A stretch of DNA of 64,000 bases. It comes from Phytohabitans rumicis (GTDB lineage Bacteria > Actinomycetota > Actinomycetes > Mycobacteriales > Micromonosporaceae). The notes under the pieces are model-generated. The model worked only from the letters and a program-made list of their open reading frames with translations, was not told the origin of the DNA and ran no database searches. The DNA is taken from the NCBI RefSeq assembly GCF_011764445.1, contig NZ_BLPG01000001.1, forward strand, positions 5,845,001 through 5,909,000, given 5' to 3'. Shown here piece by piece: positions 42,340-50,507 of the stretch (positions are counted from its first letter, which is position 1; each line of letters begins with the position of its first letter). Made by a program: the position numbers and the translations under genes.

Positions 42340-42352
42340 CCCCCCTCCCATC

Positions 42353-42407
42353 GATCATGGGGTGTGCGGCATGCCACGTCGTTGTGGCCGCCGCACACCC
42401 CATGATC
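42353..42407. repeat. Perfect 17-bp inverted repeat between convergent genes (type D hairpin)
   Basis: GATCATGGGGTGTGCGG (42353-42369) pairs perfectly with CCGCACACCCCATGATC (42391-42407) around a 21-base loop. It sits between the stops of two convergent genes and may end transcription in both directions. The GATCA base of the stem recalls families A and B. Confidence 0.8.
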
Positions 42408-42428
42408 ATTTGGCCGAGTGAGGGGGGC

Positions 42429-43316
42429 TCACCTCAGCCAGGGAATGCGGCGGTCGAGCAGGCCGCGAACCTTCAGCTCGCGCCGCAGGGGAATCTCGTC
42501 GTCCACGTAGCCGTCCCAGTTGACGCCCCAGTAGTTGGCCGTGTGCGTACCCTCGCCGCACAACTGGCGCTGCACCGGCGTCCGGCCCGCCCACCACGGG
42601 CCGTCCTTGTCGATGTGCAGCTCGTCCAGCGGCCGGATCCACCGGTACGTGTATCCGATGAACAGGATCTTCCGGGTGACCGTCGACAGGTTGGTGGAGC
42701 GGGAGTGCCACTGGCGGCGGTCGAAGATGAACGCGTCGCCCGGGTTCGCCGTGATCTCCAGCGTGCCCTCGGGGTCCGGGTTGTGCACGGTCAGGTCCGA
42801 CGGGCGGGCCAGCGAGTTCTGCAGGTGGCTGCCCGGGATCACCTTCGTGGCGCCCCGGCCGGTCTCCGACATGTCGGAGAGCACGTACGCCACCTTGAGC
42901 GAGAACATCGGCCGCGGCAGGTCGGGGTCCAGGGTCTCCGGGTCCGAGTTCTGCCGGTAGCCGTCCTGGTGCCACCCCCAGTACGGCTTCTCCGGCTCCT
43001 TCGCCGGCGGGGTCACGTCGAGGTGGTTGTGGTGCGAGTAGATGTTCCAGCCGGCCAGCCCCCACATGTACGGGAAGACGGTCGGGTGGGTGAGCAACTC
43101 GCCGAAGAGTTCGTCGCGCTCCAGGAACCCGAGCAGGTGCAGCGTCTCGCCCGGGGTGCCCTCCTCCGCGTACACGCGGTCGACGGCCGCCTCCAGCGCG
43201 GCACGGTGTTCCTCGGTCAGCACGTTCCGCAGGAGCAGGAAGCCCTGGTCGTGGAATTCCTTGCGGTCGACGTCGCCGATCGGCTCGTAGCCGGTCCGGT
43301 CCCCGTAGTCGAACAC
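42429..43316 (-). CDS. Phytanoyl-CoA dioxygenase family protein
   Basis: 295 residues from GTG 43316. The jelly-roll 2-oxoglutarate/Fe(II) oxygenase fold is seen, with the metal-binding HQD (GWHQDGY) and the distal histidine in RRQWHSRSTN; the C-terminal arginine that binds 2-oxoglutarate is less certain. Relatives include EctD ectoine hydroxylase and many tailoring enzymes. GTG 43316 is preferred because AAGGAAGGTGG lies six bases before it. An ATG at 43388 in the same frame would add 24 residues but has no good ribosome site; that stretch contains CTAAAGCTTTGCTAAAG, which could be regulatory. Confidence 0.85.
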   Translation of the reverse strand: MFDYGDRTGYEPIGDVDRKEFHDQGFLLLRNVLTEEHRAALEAAVDRVYAEEGTPGETLHLLGFLERDELFGELLTHPTVFPYMWGLAGWNIYSHHNHLDVTPPAKEPEKPYWGWHQDGYRQNSDPETLDPDLPRPMFSLKVAYVLSDMSETGRGATKVIPGSHLQNSLARPSDLTVHNPDPEGTLEITANPGDAFIFDRRQWHSRSTNLSTVTRKILFIGYTYRWIRPLDELHIDKDGPWWAGRTPVQRQLCGEGTHTANYWGVNWDGYVDDEIPLRRELKVRGLLDRRIPWLR

Positions 43317-43438
43317 CGCCCCACCTTCCTTTAGCAAAGCTTTAGTGGGGTGAGCGTAGCTCTCGTTGGAAAGGGCTCCGGCCGTCATTTTGAAGGACTT
43401 ATGAAAGACCTGGCAAGGACCTACGAGGAGAGATCAAC

Positions 43439-43471
43439 ATGCTGCTGACCGTGACAAATGCCTGCCGGTAG
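43439..43471 (+). CDS. Candidate 10-residue mini-ORF
   Basis: ATG 43439 is eight bases after GAGGAG and encodes MLLTVTNACR then TAG. It lies in the 233-base spacer between the oxygenase start and the convergent end of the secreted protein gene. Nothing longer follows in frame. It might be a leader peptide or a remnant. Apart from this the spacer 43389-43549 shows no gene. Confidence 0.3.
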   Translation: MLLTVTNACR

Positions 43472-43549
43472 CGGCGCATTCAGGGTGACAAGTCCGATTT
43501 CGCGGCCGCTGTGTTTTAGATGACGCAACCTTTTGGGTCGCCATTCCCG

Positions 43550-44419
43550 TCAGGGCGCGGAAAAGACCTCGGCGACGACCTGCCCGCCGTTGACGGTGCC
43601 GCCTATCTTGGCCCACGAACCGGCACTCGCCGTCCATTCGAGCTCACCAAACCGCACCCGCTTGACGCCGTGGTCGGTGGCGTGCGAGACCAGCCAGTGC
43701 GCGTACCGCCAGCCCGCCTTGGCGCTGGCCGCCGGCACGGCCAGGCCGGTCAGCTCGGTCGGCGACGTGGTCTCCAGCCGGCCCCAGTCCAGCCGCATGC
43801 CGGTCACCAGGGCCTCGGCGGCGGCCGGACCGCGCATCGCCGGCTCGCCGTCCACCGTGCACGCCACCGCGCCGGTCGCGTTGCCGAGCAGCGCGTTGGT
43901 CAGCACCGCCGACTCGTCCGCCCACTTCTGGTACGCCTCGGGGTAGGCCGACCGCTGCACGCGCTGCGCGGCCTCGGTGACCCGCAGGCGCTCCCAGCCG
44001 CGCACCTTCTTCAGCGCGGCGTAGAACTTGGTCGCCGCGTACCGCGGGTCGCCGATCTGCTTCGCCGTGCCCCACCCCTGGCTGGGCCGCTGCTGGAAGA
44101 GGCCGACCGAGTCGCGGTCACCGCCGGAGAGGTTTTCCAACTTGGACTCTTGCAGCGCGGTCGCGAGCGCCACCACGACCGCGCGCTCGGGCATGCCGCG
44201 CTGCACGCCGATCGCGGCGATGGTGGCCGCGTGCGCCATCTGCTCGGCGTTGAGGCTCACCTCACCGTCGGCCTGCACGACGCAGGCCCGGCTGCTGGGC
44301 CGGGGCAGCTTCAGGTCGGGGGCGAAGTCGCGGTTGCCGACGTACAGCCCAATTGCCGCCACCAGGACTAGCCCGATGGCGGCCACCGCCCCTGCCCGAA
44401 TACGCACCGTCACCCCCAC
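43550..44419 (-). CDS. Secreted lysozyme-like / cell-wall protein
   Basis: 289 residues. An N-terminal signal anchor (about 8-27) is followed by an exported domain with two or three cysteines. The central block ATALQESKLENLSGGDRDSV and GLFQQRPSQGWGTAKQIGDP resembles actinobacterial lysozyme/transglycosylase-like proteins, with Glu in LQES as possible catalytic acid. Database names for relatives vary (for example heavy metal transporter) and are not supported by the sequence. It is likely a peptidoglycan-acting envelope protein (inference). Confidence 0.78.
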   Translation of the reverse strand: MGVTVRIRAGAVAAIGLVLVAAIGLYVGNRDFAPDLKLPRPSSRACVVQADGEVSLNAEQMAHAATIAAIGVQRGMPERAVVVALATALQESKLENLSGGDRDSVGLFQQRPSQGWGTAKQIGDPRYAATKFYAALKKVRGWERLRVTEAAQRVQRSAYPEAYQKWADESAVLTNALLGNATGAVACTVDGEPAMRGPAAAEALVTGMRLDWGRLETTSPTELTGLAVPAASAKAGWRYAHWLVSHATDHGVKRVRFGELEWTASAGSWAKIGGTVNGGQVVAEVFSAP

Positions 44420-44495
44420 ATGAGTCGTGCGTCCAGGGTACGACCCGGATCAGAAGCCGACCGTACCCGTGGCCGGTTTGGCGCGGAAGGGGGAT

Positions 44496-45320
44496 TTAAG
44501 CGCCTCCAGACCCCTGCGGGACCCACCACGGGTCACGCTTTTCGCGGAACGCTTGGACACCCTCCCGCCCCTCTTCGGACAGGAAATAGTCCACCGAAAG
44601 GGCAGATAGTTCCGAGAGATCTTCACGTACGGTAGCGGCCGACCGGCGGTGCAGGATGCCCTTCGTGCCGGCCAGCGCCCGTGGTGCGCCCCGGACCAGC
44701 GCGGCGCAGTAGGCGGCCACCGTGGCGTCCAGAGAGGCGGCCGGTGACGCCGCCGTCACCAGGCCGATCTGCGCGGCCCGCCGCCCGTCGAAGACGTCCC
44801 CGGTCAGGAAGAGCTCCGCCGCGGCCCGCGGTTGCAGCCGCGGCAGCACGGTAGCGGAGATGACCGCGGGCACCACGCCGAGCCGCACCTCGGTGAACGC
44901 GAACGTGGCGTCCTCCGTGCAGATGGCGATGTCCGCGGCCGCGATCAGGCCCAGGCCGCCCGCCCGCGCCGGCCCGCCGACACGCGCCACCACCGGCTTG
45001 GGAAACTCCCAGAGCCTCGCGAACACGTCGCCGAGCATCGCGGCCGGAACTGTGCCGGATGGCTCGCTCCGCTCGCTTTGCCCGGAGGCGTACGCCGCGG
45101 CGGTCTCCTTCAGGTCGGCGCCCGAGCAGAACACCGGCCCGGTGTGCGAGAGCACCACCACCCGCACCTCGTCGTCCGACTCGGCCGCGGCGAGGGCGGC
45201 CAGGAGCTGCGTCATCAGCGGCGTGGACAGCGCGTTGCGGTTGTGCGGGCTGTCCAGCGTGAGCGTCGCCACGCCCTGCCCGGTCTCGACGCGTACCAGC
45301 GCATCGCCCTCAGAAGTCAT
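44496..45320 (-). CDS. Enoyl-CoA hydratase/isomerase family protein
   Basis: 274 residues of the crotonase fold. The first oxyanion segment is VFCSGADLKE and the second AGGLGLIAAADIAI; the catalytic glutamates of true hydratases are not obvious at the second site (FAFTEVRLGVVPAV has one). The acyl substrate is unknown. Residues about 79-93 contain GQSERSEPSGT, a loop encoded in part by a 21-bp sequence shared with the DUF4240 gene. It diverges from hemW. Confidence 0.9.
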   Translation of the reverse strand: MTSEGDALVRVETGQGVATLTLDSPHNRNALSTPLMTQLLAALAAAESDDEVRVVVLSHTGPVFCSGADLKETAAAYASGQSERSEPSGTVPAAMLGDVFARLWEFPKPVVARVGGPARAGGLGLIAAADIAICTEDATFAFTEVRLGVVPAVISATVLPRLQPRAAAELFLTGDVFDGRRAAQIGLVTAASPAASLDATVAAYCAALVRGAPRALAGTKGILHRRSAATVREDLSELSALSVDYFLSEEGREGVQAFREKRDPWWVPQGSGGA

Positions 45321-45337
45321 GCGGGCAGACTAGTCAC

Positions 45338-46534
45338 ATGCCCAGTGCGCTTCCCGATGGCGACGCCGTGCCCCGCGACGGCGCGCTGCCGCCTGGGACC
45401 CAGTTGGGCGGGCACGGCTTCGGCGTGTACGTCCACGTGCCGTTCTGCGCCAGCCGGTGCGGGTACTGCGACTTCAACACGTACACGGCGGCGGAACTGG
45501 GTGGCGGCGCGAGCCGGGACGCGTACGCCGGCACGGTGCTCGCTGAGCTGGCCCTGGCGGCCACCGTGGTGGCGCCGCCCCGGGTCGACACGGTCTTCGT
45601 CGGCGGCGGCACGCCGACCCTGCTCGACCCCGATGACCTGGCCCGCATCCTGGACGCGATCGACCGCACCTGGGGGCTGGCCGCCGGCGCCGAGGTCACC
45701 ACCGAGGCCAACCCCGAGTCGGTGACGCCGGCGTCGCTGCAGCGGCTGCGCAAGGCGGGGTTCACCCGGGTCTCCCTGGGTATGCAGTCGACCGCCCCTG
45801 GCGTACTCCAGATTCTGGATAGGCGGCACACCGCGGGCCGGGCGCCGGCCGCGGCGCTGGAGGCCCGCGAGGCCGGTTTCGACCATGTCAACCTCGACCT
45901 GATCTATGGCACGCCGGGGGAGTCGGCGGACGACTTCGCCGCGTCGCTGGACGCGGCCGTGCGGGCGGGCGTGGACCACGTCAGCGCCTACGCCTTGATC
46001 GTGGAGGAGGGCACCCGGCTCGCCGCGCGGATGCGGCGCGGCGAGCTGCCGTACCCCTCGGACGACGTCGCCGCGGACCGGTACCTGGCCGCGGAGGCGG
46101 CGCTCGACGCGGCCGGCTTCTCCTGGTACGAGGTGTCCAACTGGGCCACGAGCGAGGGCGCCCGGTGCCGGCACAACCTGCTCTACTGGGCCGGCGGCGA
46201 CTGGTGGGGCCTCGGTCCGGGGGCGCACAGCCACGTCGGCGGCGTGCGGTGGTGGAACGTCAAGCACCCGTCGGCGTACGCGGGCCGGCTGGCCGAGGGG
46301 GCCTCGCCCGGCCACGGGCGGGAGGTCCTGTCGGCGGCCGACCGGCGGATGGAGGACGTGATGCTGCGGCTGCGGCTGGCGTCGGGGCTGCCGCTGTCGG
46401 CGCTCGACGGCGCGGGGCGTGCGGCCGCGGCCCGCGCGGTGGGCGACGGGCTGCTGGTGGAGCGGGCCGGGAGCGTCGTGTTGACGCTCCGCGGCCGCTT
46501 GCTGGCCGACGCGGTGGTGCGCGACCTTACTTGA
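45338..46534 (+). CDS. hemW: Radical SAM heme chaperone HemW
   Basis: 398 residues. The cluster motif CASRCGYC (Cys37, Cys41, Cys44), the GGGTPTLL segment and the HemN-like C-terminal domain identify HemW, a heme-binding relative of coproporphyrinogen dehydrogenase. It lacks the extra N-terminal residues of genuine HemN. It occupies the usual place between lepA and hrcA. It overlaps the convergent DUF4870 gene by eight bases. Confidence 0.94.
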   Translation: MPSALPDGDAVPRDGALPPGTQLGGHGFGVYVHVPFCASRCGYCDFNTYTAAELGGGASRDAYAGTVLAELALAATVVAPPRVDTVFVGGGTPTLLDPDDLARILDAIDRTWGLAAGAEVTTEANPESVTPASLQRLRKAGFTRVSLGMQSTAPGVLQILDRRHTAGRAPAAALEAREAGFDHVNLDLIYGTPGESADDFAASLDAAVRAGVDHVSAYALIVEEGTRLAARMRRGELPYPSDDVAADRYLAAEAALDAAGFSWYEVSNWATSEGARCRHNLLYWAGGDWWGLGPGAHSHVGGVRWWNVKHPSAYAGRLAEGASPGHGREVLSAADRRMEDVMLRLRLASGLPLSALDGAGRAAAARAVGDGLLVERAGSVVLTLRGRLLADAVVRDLT

Positions 46535-47161
46535 TGATGGAGACGCTCATCGGGTAGTTGTACAGCTGGCCGTCGTTGGCCTTCACGCCGCCGATGATGC
46601 CGAAGACGATCGCGATGATCATCGCGGCGGGCGCGAGGATGAAGCCGATCAGCGCGCAGACCAGGATCCAGCACACCACCGTGATGATCGACCACAGCAG
46701 CTGGAAGTTGAGCGCGGCGATGGCGTGCGCGCGGACGGTCGGCGACTGGTTGCCCTTGGCCAGGAGTGCGACGAGCGGTCCGACCCAGCCCAGCGTGCCA
46801 CCGCCGACGAACGCGCCGGCCGCGCCGCCGAAGTGGGCGACCAGGGCCCAGGTCTTCTCCTCATTGTTGGCGTAGCCCGCCGGGGCGGGGCCGCCGTAGT
46901 ACCCGCCGGGCGGACCCTGTGGCGGGTAGCCGGGCGGCGGATATCCCCGCCGGGCGGTGGTGGGTAGCCGCCGCCAGCCGGCGGTGGGTAACCCGTGCCG
47001 GGTGGCGGGGGCGGCGGTGTATCCGCCGGTGGCGGAGCGTAGCCGGGAGAGGGTGCCTCGCCCGGCATCGAGTAGGACGCTGGAGGTGGTGGCGGAGAGG
47101 TCGGATCCGGGGGCGTCGCCCCGGGGTCGCTCTCTCCGGGAGGGCGAGGTGGTTCTGTCAT
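46527..47161 (-). pseudogene. DUF4870 membrane protein, frameshifted
   Basis: The N-terminus from ATG 47161 is a proline/glycine/tyrosine-rich tail (MTEPPRPPGESDPGATPPDP onward, then GYPPP repeats) that leaves frame near 46946. The continuation in another frame reads GYPPQGPPGGYYGGPAPAGY, then NNEEKTWALVAHFGG and helices with AHAIAALNFQLLWSIITVV and IIAIVFGIIGGVKAND, ending at 46527. One G:C pair lost at the run 46945-46948 restores 211 residues. The DUF4870/Tic20-like core with four helices is otherwise complete. Function unknown. Confidence 0.82.
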
Positions 47162-47260
47162 GCAGGCCACGGTAGGACTACCGATCAATCCGCGCTACAC
47201 AACACACTCATTGAGTTGCCTAAAGTGATCATCGCGAGCGTACGGGGATGCGACGTAGAC

Positions 47261-47285
47261 TGGCACTCGCTACAGTCGAGTGCCA
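47261..47285 (+). promoter_or_regulatory. CIRCE operator (HrcA binding site)
   Basis: TGGCACTC, nine bases, GAGTGCCA (47261-47268 and 47278-47285). This matches the CIRCE consensus of inverted GCACTC/GAGTGC with a 9-base spacer and lies 15 bases before hrcA. HrcA bound here should repress its own operon until heat shock. Confidence 0.93.
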
Positions 47286-47299
47286 AAAGGGGGTGAGTC

Positions 47300-48322
47300 A
47301 TGAGTCTGGACGACCGCAAGCTCGACGTCCTACGCGCGATCGTCGAGGACTACGTGGCCACCCAGGAGCCGGTCGGCAGCAAGGCGCTGGTCGAGCGGCA
47401 TCAATTGGGCGTCTCCCCGGCCACCGTGCGCAACGACATGGCGGTGCTGGAGGAGGAGGGCTACATCCGGCAGCCGCACACCAGCGCCGGCCGGGTACCG
47501 ACCGACCGCGGCTACCGGCTCTTCGTCGACCGGCTGTCCCGGGTCAAGCCGCTGAGCCCGGCCGAGCGCCGCGCGATCGAGCGCTTCCTGGCCGGCGCCC
47601 TCGACCTGGACGACGTGGTGCACCGCACGGTCCGGCTGCTCGCGCAGCTGACCCGGCAGGTCGCGGTGGTGCAGTACCCGAGCCTGGCCCGCTCGTCCGT
47701 GCGCCACCTGGAGCTGGTGCCGATCTCCACGACCCGGCTCATGCTCGTGATGATCGCCGACAGCGGGCGGGTCGAGCAGCGGCTGGTCGAGCTGCCCGGT
47801 CCGGTGCACGTCGACTCGGTCACCGACCTGCGCCGGCGGGTCAACGAAAAGCTGGTCGGCAAGCGCCTGTCGGACACCCCGCCGCTGGTGCAGGCGCTGG
47901 TCGACGAGGTTTCCCCGGACGACCGCAACACCATGGTCACCCTCGCCACGGTGTTGCTGGAGACGCTCGTCGAGCGGCACGAGGAGCGGATCGCGCTCGC
48001 TGGCCGTGCCAATCTGACGCGTGGCGGGTTACTTGACTTTCAGGGCTCGTTGCAGCCCATCCTGGAGGCGCTTGAGGAGGAGGTCATCCTGCTCAAGCTG
48101 CTCGGCGAGGTCGACGCGACCACGCTGCGCGTGCGCATCGGAGACGAAAACGAGATCGACAACCTGCGGTCCACCTCGGTGGTCAGTACCGGTTATGGGC
48201 CGGGTATGACAATCATGGGTGGCCTCGGCGTCCTCGGGCCGACGAGGATGGACTACCCCGGCACCATCGCCACGGTGCGCGCCGTGGCACGCTACGTAGG
48301 CGACCTGTTGGGAAATACCTAG
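47300..48322 (+). CDS. hrcA: Heat-inducible transcription repressor HrcA
   Basis: 340 residues. A winged helix-turn-helix N-terminus ([20 protein letters not shown], about 38-57) and a GAF-like dimerisation domain with [12 protein letters not shown] follow the family. It represses its own operon through the CIRCE box. Codon 244 is TTA (48029-48031), rare in actinomycetes. ATG 47300 is preceded by GGGGGTGAG. dnaJ follows in the same direction. Confidence 0.96.
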   Translation: MSLDDRKLDVLRAIVEDYVATQEPVGSKALVERHQLGVSPATVRNDMAVLEEEGYIRQPHTSAGRVPTDRGYRLFVDRLSRVKPLSPAERRAIERFLAGALDLDDVVHRTVRLLAQLTRQVAVVQYPSLARSSVRHLELVPISTTRLMLVMIADSGRVEQRLVELPGPVHVDSVTDLRRRVNEKLVGKRLSDTPPLVQALVDEVSPDDRNTMVTLATVLLETLVERHEERIALAGRANLTRGGLLDFQGSLQPILEALEEEVILLKLLGEVDATTLRVRIGDENEIDNLRSTSVVSTGYGPGMTIMGGLGVLGPTRMDYPGTIATVRAVARYVGDLLGNT

Positions 48323-48359
48323 CCCGGGACAGCGCGAGAACATGAGGACACGGAACGCA

Positions 48360-49493
48360 GTGGCCAAGGACTACTACGGGATTCTCGGTGTGAACCGGGA
48401 CGCATCCGACGACGAGATCAAACGCGCATACCGGAAACTGGCTCGCCAGTATCACCCGGACGTCAACCCGGATCCGGATGCGCACGAGAAGTTCAAGGAC
48501 ATCAACGCCGCGTACGAGGTGCTGTCCGACGACCAGAAGCGGCAGATCGTCGACCTCGGCGGCGACCCACTCGCGCCCGGCGGCGGCGGTCCGGGCGGTG
48601 GTCCCGGCGCGGGTCCGTTCGTCGGATTCCAGGACATTATGGACGCGTTCTTCGGCACCGCGGCGGGCACGCGCGGGCCGCGGTCGCGCACCCGGCCGGG
48701 CGCCGACGCGATCTTGCGGCTGGAGCTCGACCTGGTCGAGACCGCGTTCGGCGTCGAGGCCCCGATCACCGTCGACACCGCCGTCCTGTGCACCACGTGC
48801 TCCGGCGCGGGCACCGCGGCCGGCACCCACCTGGCCACCTGCGAGGCGTGCGGCGGGCGCGGCGAGGTGCAGTCGGTGCAGCGCACGTTCCTGGGCCAGG
48901 TGGTCTCGTCCCGCCCGTGCACGGTCTGCCAGGGGTACGGCACGGTCATCCCGCACGCGTGCGCGACCTGCGGCGGCGACGGCCGGGTCCGCACCCGCCG
49001 GTCACTGACCGTCAAGATCCCGGCGGGCGTCGAAGACGGCATGCGCATCCGGCTGGCCCAGCAGGGCGAGGTCGGGCCGGGCGGCGGCACCGCCGGCGAC
49101 CTGTACGTCGAGATCCACGAACGGCCGCACGACGTCTACTCGCGCAAGGGCGACGACCTGCACTGCCGGGTCACCGTCCCGATGACGGCCGCCGCGCTCG
49201 GCACCCGGCTGACCATCAAGACGCTCGACAGCGAGGAGCAGCTCGACGTCAAGGCCGGCACCCAGCCCGGCGCGACGTTGCGGCTGCGCGCCCGGGGCGT
49301 ACCGCACCTGCGTGGCACCGGCCGCGGCGACCTCTTCGTCCACCTGGACGTAAGAACCCCCACCAAACTAGACCCCGACCAAGAGCGCATCCTGAGAGAC
49401 TTCGCCAAAACAAGAGGCGAGGAAGTAGCCGAGTTAACCAAACAAGGCGGCTTCTTCAGTCGCATGCGCGACGCCTTCAACGGCCACGCGTGA
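48360..49493 (+). CDS. dnaJ: Chaperone protein DnaJ
   Basis: 377 residues. J domain with HPD (32-34), a Gly-rich linker, a zinc-binding region with four CxxCxGxG repeats ([32 protein letters not shown]) and the substrate-binding C-terminal domains. Works with DnaK in protein folding. Start GTG 48360 gives the usual [13 protein letters not shown] 48342 is upstream in frame. From about 49350 the codon usage shifts abruptly to A-ending codons (AGA, AAA, GTA, CTA, CAA) and includes TTA at codon 359. The stop overlaps a copy of the rsmE start sequence. Confidence 0.95.
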   Translation: MAKDYYGILGVNRDASDDEIKRAYRKLARQYHPDVNPDPDAHEKFKDINAAYEVLSDDQKRQIVDLGGDPLAPGGGGPGGGPGAGPFVGFQDIMDAFFGTAAGTRGPRSRTRPGADAILRLELDLVETAFGVEAPITVDTAVLCTTCSGAGTAAGTHLATCEACGGRGEVQSVQRTFLGQVVSSRPCTVCQGYGTVIPHACATCGGDGRVRTRRSLTVKIPAGVEDGMRIRLAQQGEVGPGGGTAGDLYVEIHERPHDVYSRKGDDLHCRVTVPMTAAALGTRLTIKTLDSEEQLDVKAGTQPGATLRLRARGVPHLRGTGRGDLFVHLDVRTPTKLDPDQERILRDFAKTRGEEVAELTKQGGFFSRMRDAFNGHA

Positions 49494-49518
49494 GCGCGCC
49501 GCTCTCCCCCTGTCTCTC

Positions 49519-49590
49519 CCCGTTGATCAGGGAACGGCTCTGGCGTGTTGCGGCGTGGCAGGGGAGCGGCTCCCTGATCACCGGGATCTT
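49519..49590 (+). repeat. Family B palindromic repeat, copy 2
   Basis: Arms TGATCAGGGA (49524-49533) and TCCCTGATCA (49571-49580) enclose GGCTCTGGCGTGTTGCGGCG. This is close to the reverse complement of copy 1, including the outer ACCGGGATCTT. It lies just after dnaJ. Confidence 0.87.
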
Positions 49591-49710
49591 GTGAGCGCGC
49601 GCGGCGGCGTGGCGCCGTTTTGTCAGCGGCGCCGCGAACCAGAGCCCACCGCGGACCCGGTCGCCGCTGGGAAAACGGTGCCTACGGGCGCCGCCGCGCG
49701 CGCTCACAAG
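49588..49710 (+). repeat. Long inverted repeat upstream of rsmE
   Basis: The perfect 22-bp ends CTTGTGAGCGCGCGCGGCGG... and its complement (49588-49609, 49689-49710) are followed inwards by weaker pairing: GCGCCGTTTT with AAAACGGTGC, and CAGCGGCG with CGCCGCTG. The whole can fold into one long hairpin about 120 bases in length. No coding potential is seen. Confidence 0.85.
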
Positions 49711-49718
49711 AAGGCGCT

Positions 49719-50432
49719 GTGAGCGCGCCGCTCTTCCTCGTTGACGCGCTGCCCAGCGGGGACACCGCCACGCTGGGCGGGGCGGAGGGGCATCACGCGG
49801 CCACCGTCCAGCGGCTGCGGGTCGGGGAGGATCTGGTCCTCGCCGACGGGCGCGGGGGCACGGCCACCGCCGTGGTCACCGCCGCCGGCCGCGGCAGCCT
49901 CGACCTGCGCATCATCTCCCGGGGGTACGCCGAGGCGCCCGACCCGCGACTGGTCGTGATCCAGGGCATCGCCAAGGGTGATCGGGGCGAGCTGGCCGTA
50001 CAGGCGATGACCGAGGTGGGTGTCGACGAGATCGTGCCCTGGGCGGCGGTCCGCTCGGTGGTGCAGTGGAAAGGCGAGCGGGGCACCCGCGCCCACGACA
50101 AGTGGGTGGCGACCGCCCGCGAGGCGGCCAAGCAGGCCCGCCGCCCCTGGCTGCCGACCGTGGCGCCGCCGGTGTCGACCCGCGAAGCGACCGTGCGGGC
50201 CACCCTGGTCCTGCACGAGGAGGCGGAGACCCGGCTGTCGACTGTGGACCTCCCGGCCGCTGGCGAGATCGCGCTCGTGGTCGGCCCCGAGGGCGGCATC
50301 GCCCCGGAGGAGTTGGCCGCCTTCGAGTCGGCCGGCGCAAGCTTGGTCCGCCTGGGCGAGCAGGTCCTCCGCACCTCCACGGCCGGCGTGGCGGCCCTTT
50401 CGGTGCTATCCGCGCGGCTGGGACGGTGGTAG
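49719..50432 (+). CDS. rsmE: 16S rRNA (uracil1498-N3)-methyltransferase
   Basis: 237 residues. The N-terminal PUA-like part (GGAEGHHAATVQRLRVGEDL) and the C-terminal SPOUT fold with the knot motif VVGPEGGIAPEELAAFES and LGEQVLRTSTAGVAAL identify RsmE. It methylates U1498 of 16S rRNA in the 30S subunit. GTG 49719 has only a weak ribosome site (AAGGCG). A family B repeat begins five bases after the stop. Confidence 0.94.
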   Translation: MSAPLFLVDALPSGDTATLGGAEGHHAATVQRLRVGEDLVLADGRGGTATAVVTAAGRGSLDLRIISRGYAEAPDPRLVVIQGIAKGDRGELAVQAMTEVGVDEIVPWAAVRSVVQWKGERGTRAHDKWVATAREAAKQARRPWLPTVAPPVSTREATVRATLVLHEEAETRLSTVDLPAAGEIALVVGPEGGIAPEELAAFESAGASLVRLGEQVLRTSTAGVAALSVLSARLGRW

Positions 50433-50436
50433 GGCC

Positions 50437-50507
50437 GCGTTGATCAGGGACCAGCTCTCTCGGCGCGCCGCAACACGCCCGAGTTACTCCCTGATCAACA
50501 GGGTGGT
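50437..50507 (-). repeat. Family B palindromic repeat, copy 3
   Basis: Perfect 12-bp arms GTTGATCAGGGA (50439-50450) and TCCCTGATCAAC (50488-50499), with GCGCCGCAACACGCC in the centre, same orientation as copy 1. The right arm lies inside the 3' end of the GH3 gene and encodes its last residues (LLIRE) and stop. Confidence 0.87.

Larger units (their letters stand above)
49490..49734 (+). repeat. Insertion-like segment bounded by a 16-bp direct repeat (dnaJ/rsmE junction)
   Basis: GTGAGCGCGCCGCTCT lies at 49490-49505, across the dnaJ stop, and again at 49719-49734, as the first codons of rsmE. Between them are family B copy 2 and a long inverted repeat with perfect 22-bp ends (49588-49609 and 49689-49710). 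If the segment were removed, dnaJ and rsmE would join as GTGA, a normal coupled junction. Confidence 0.78.
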
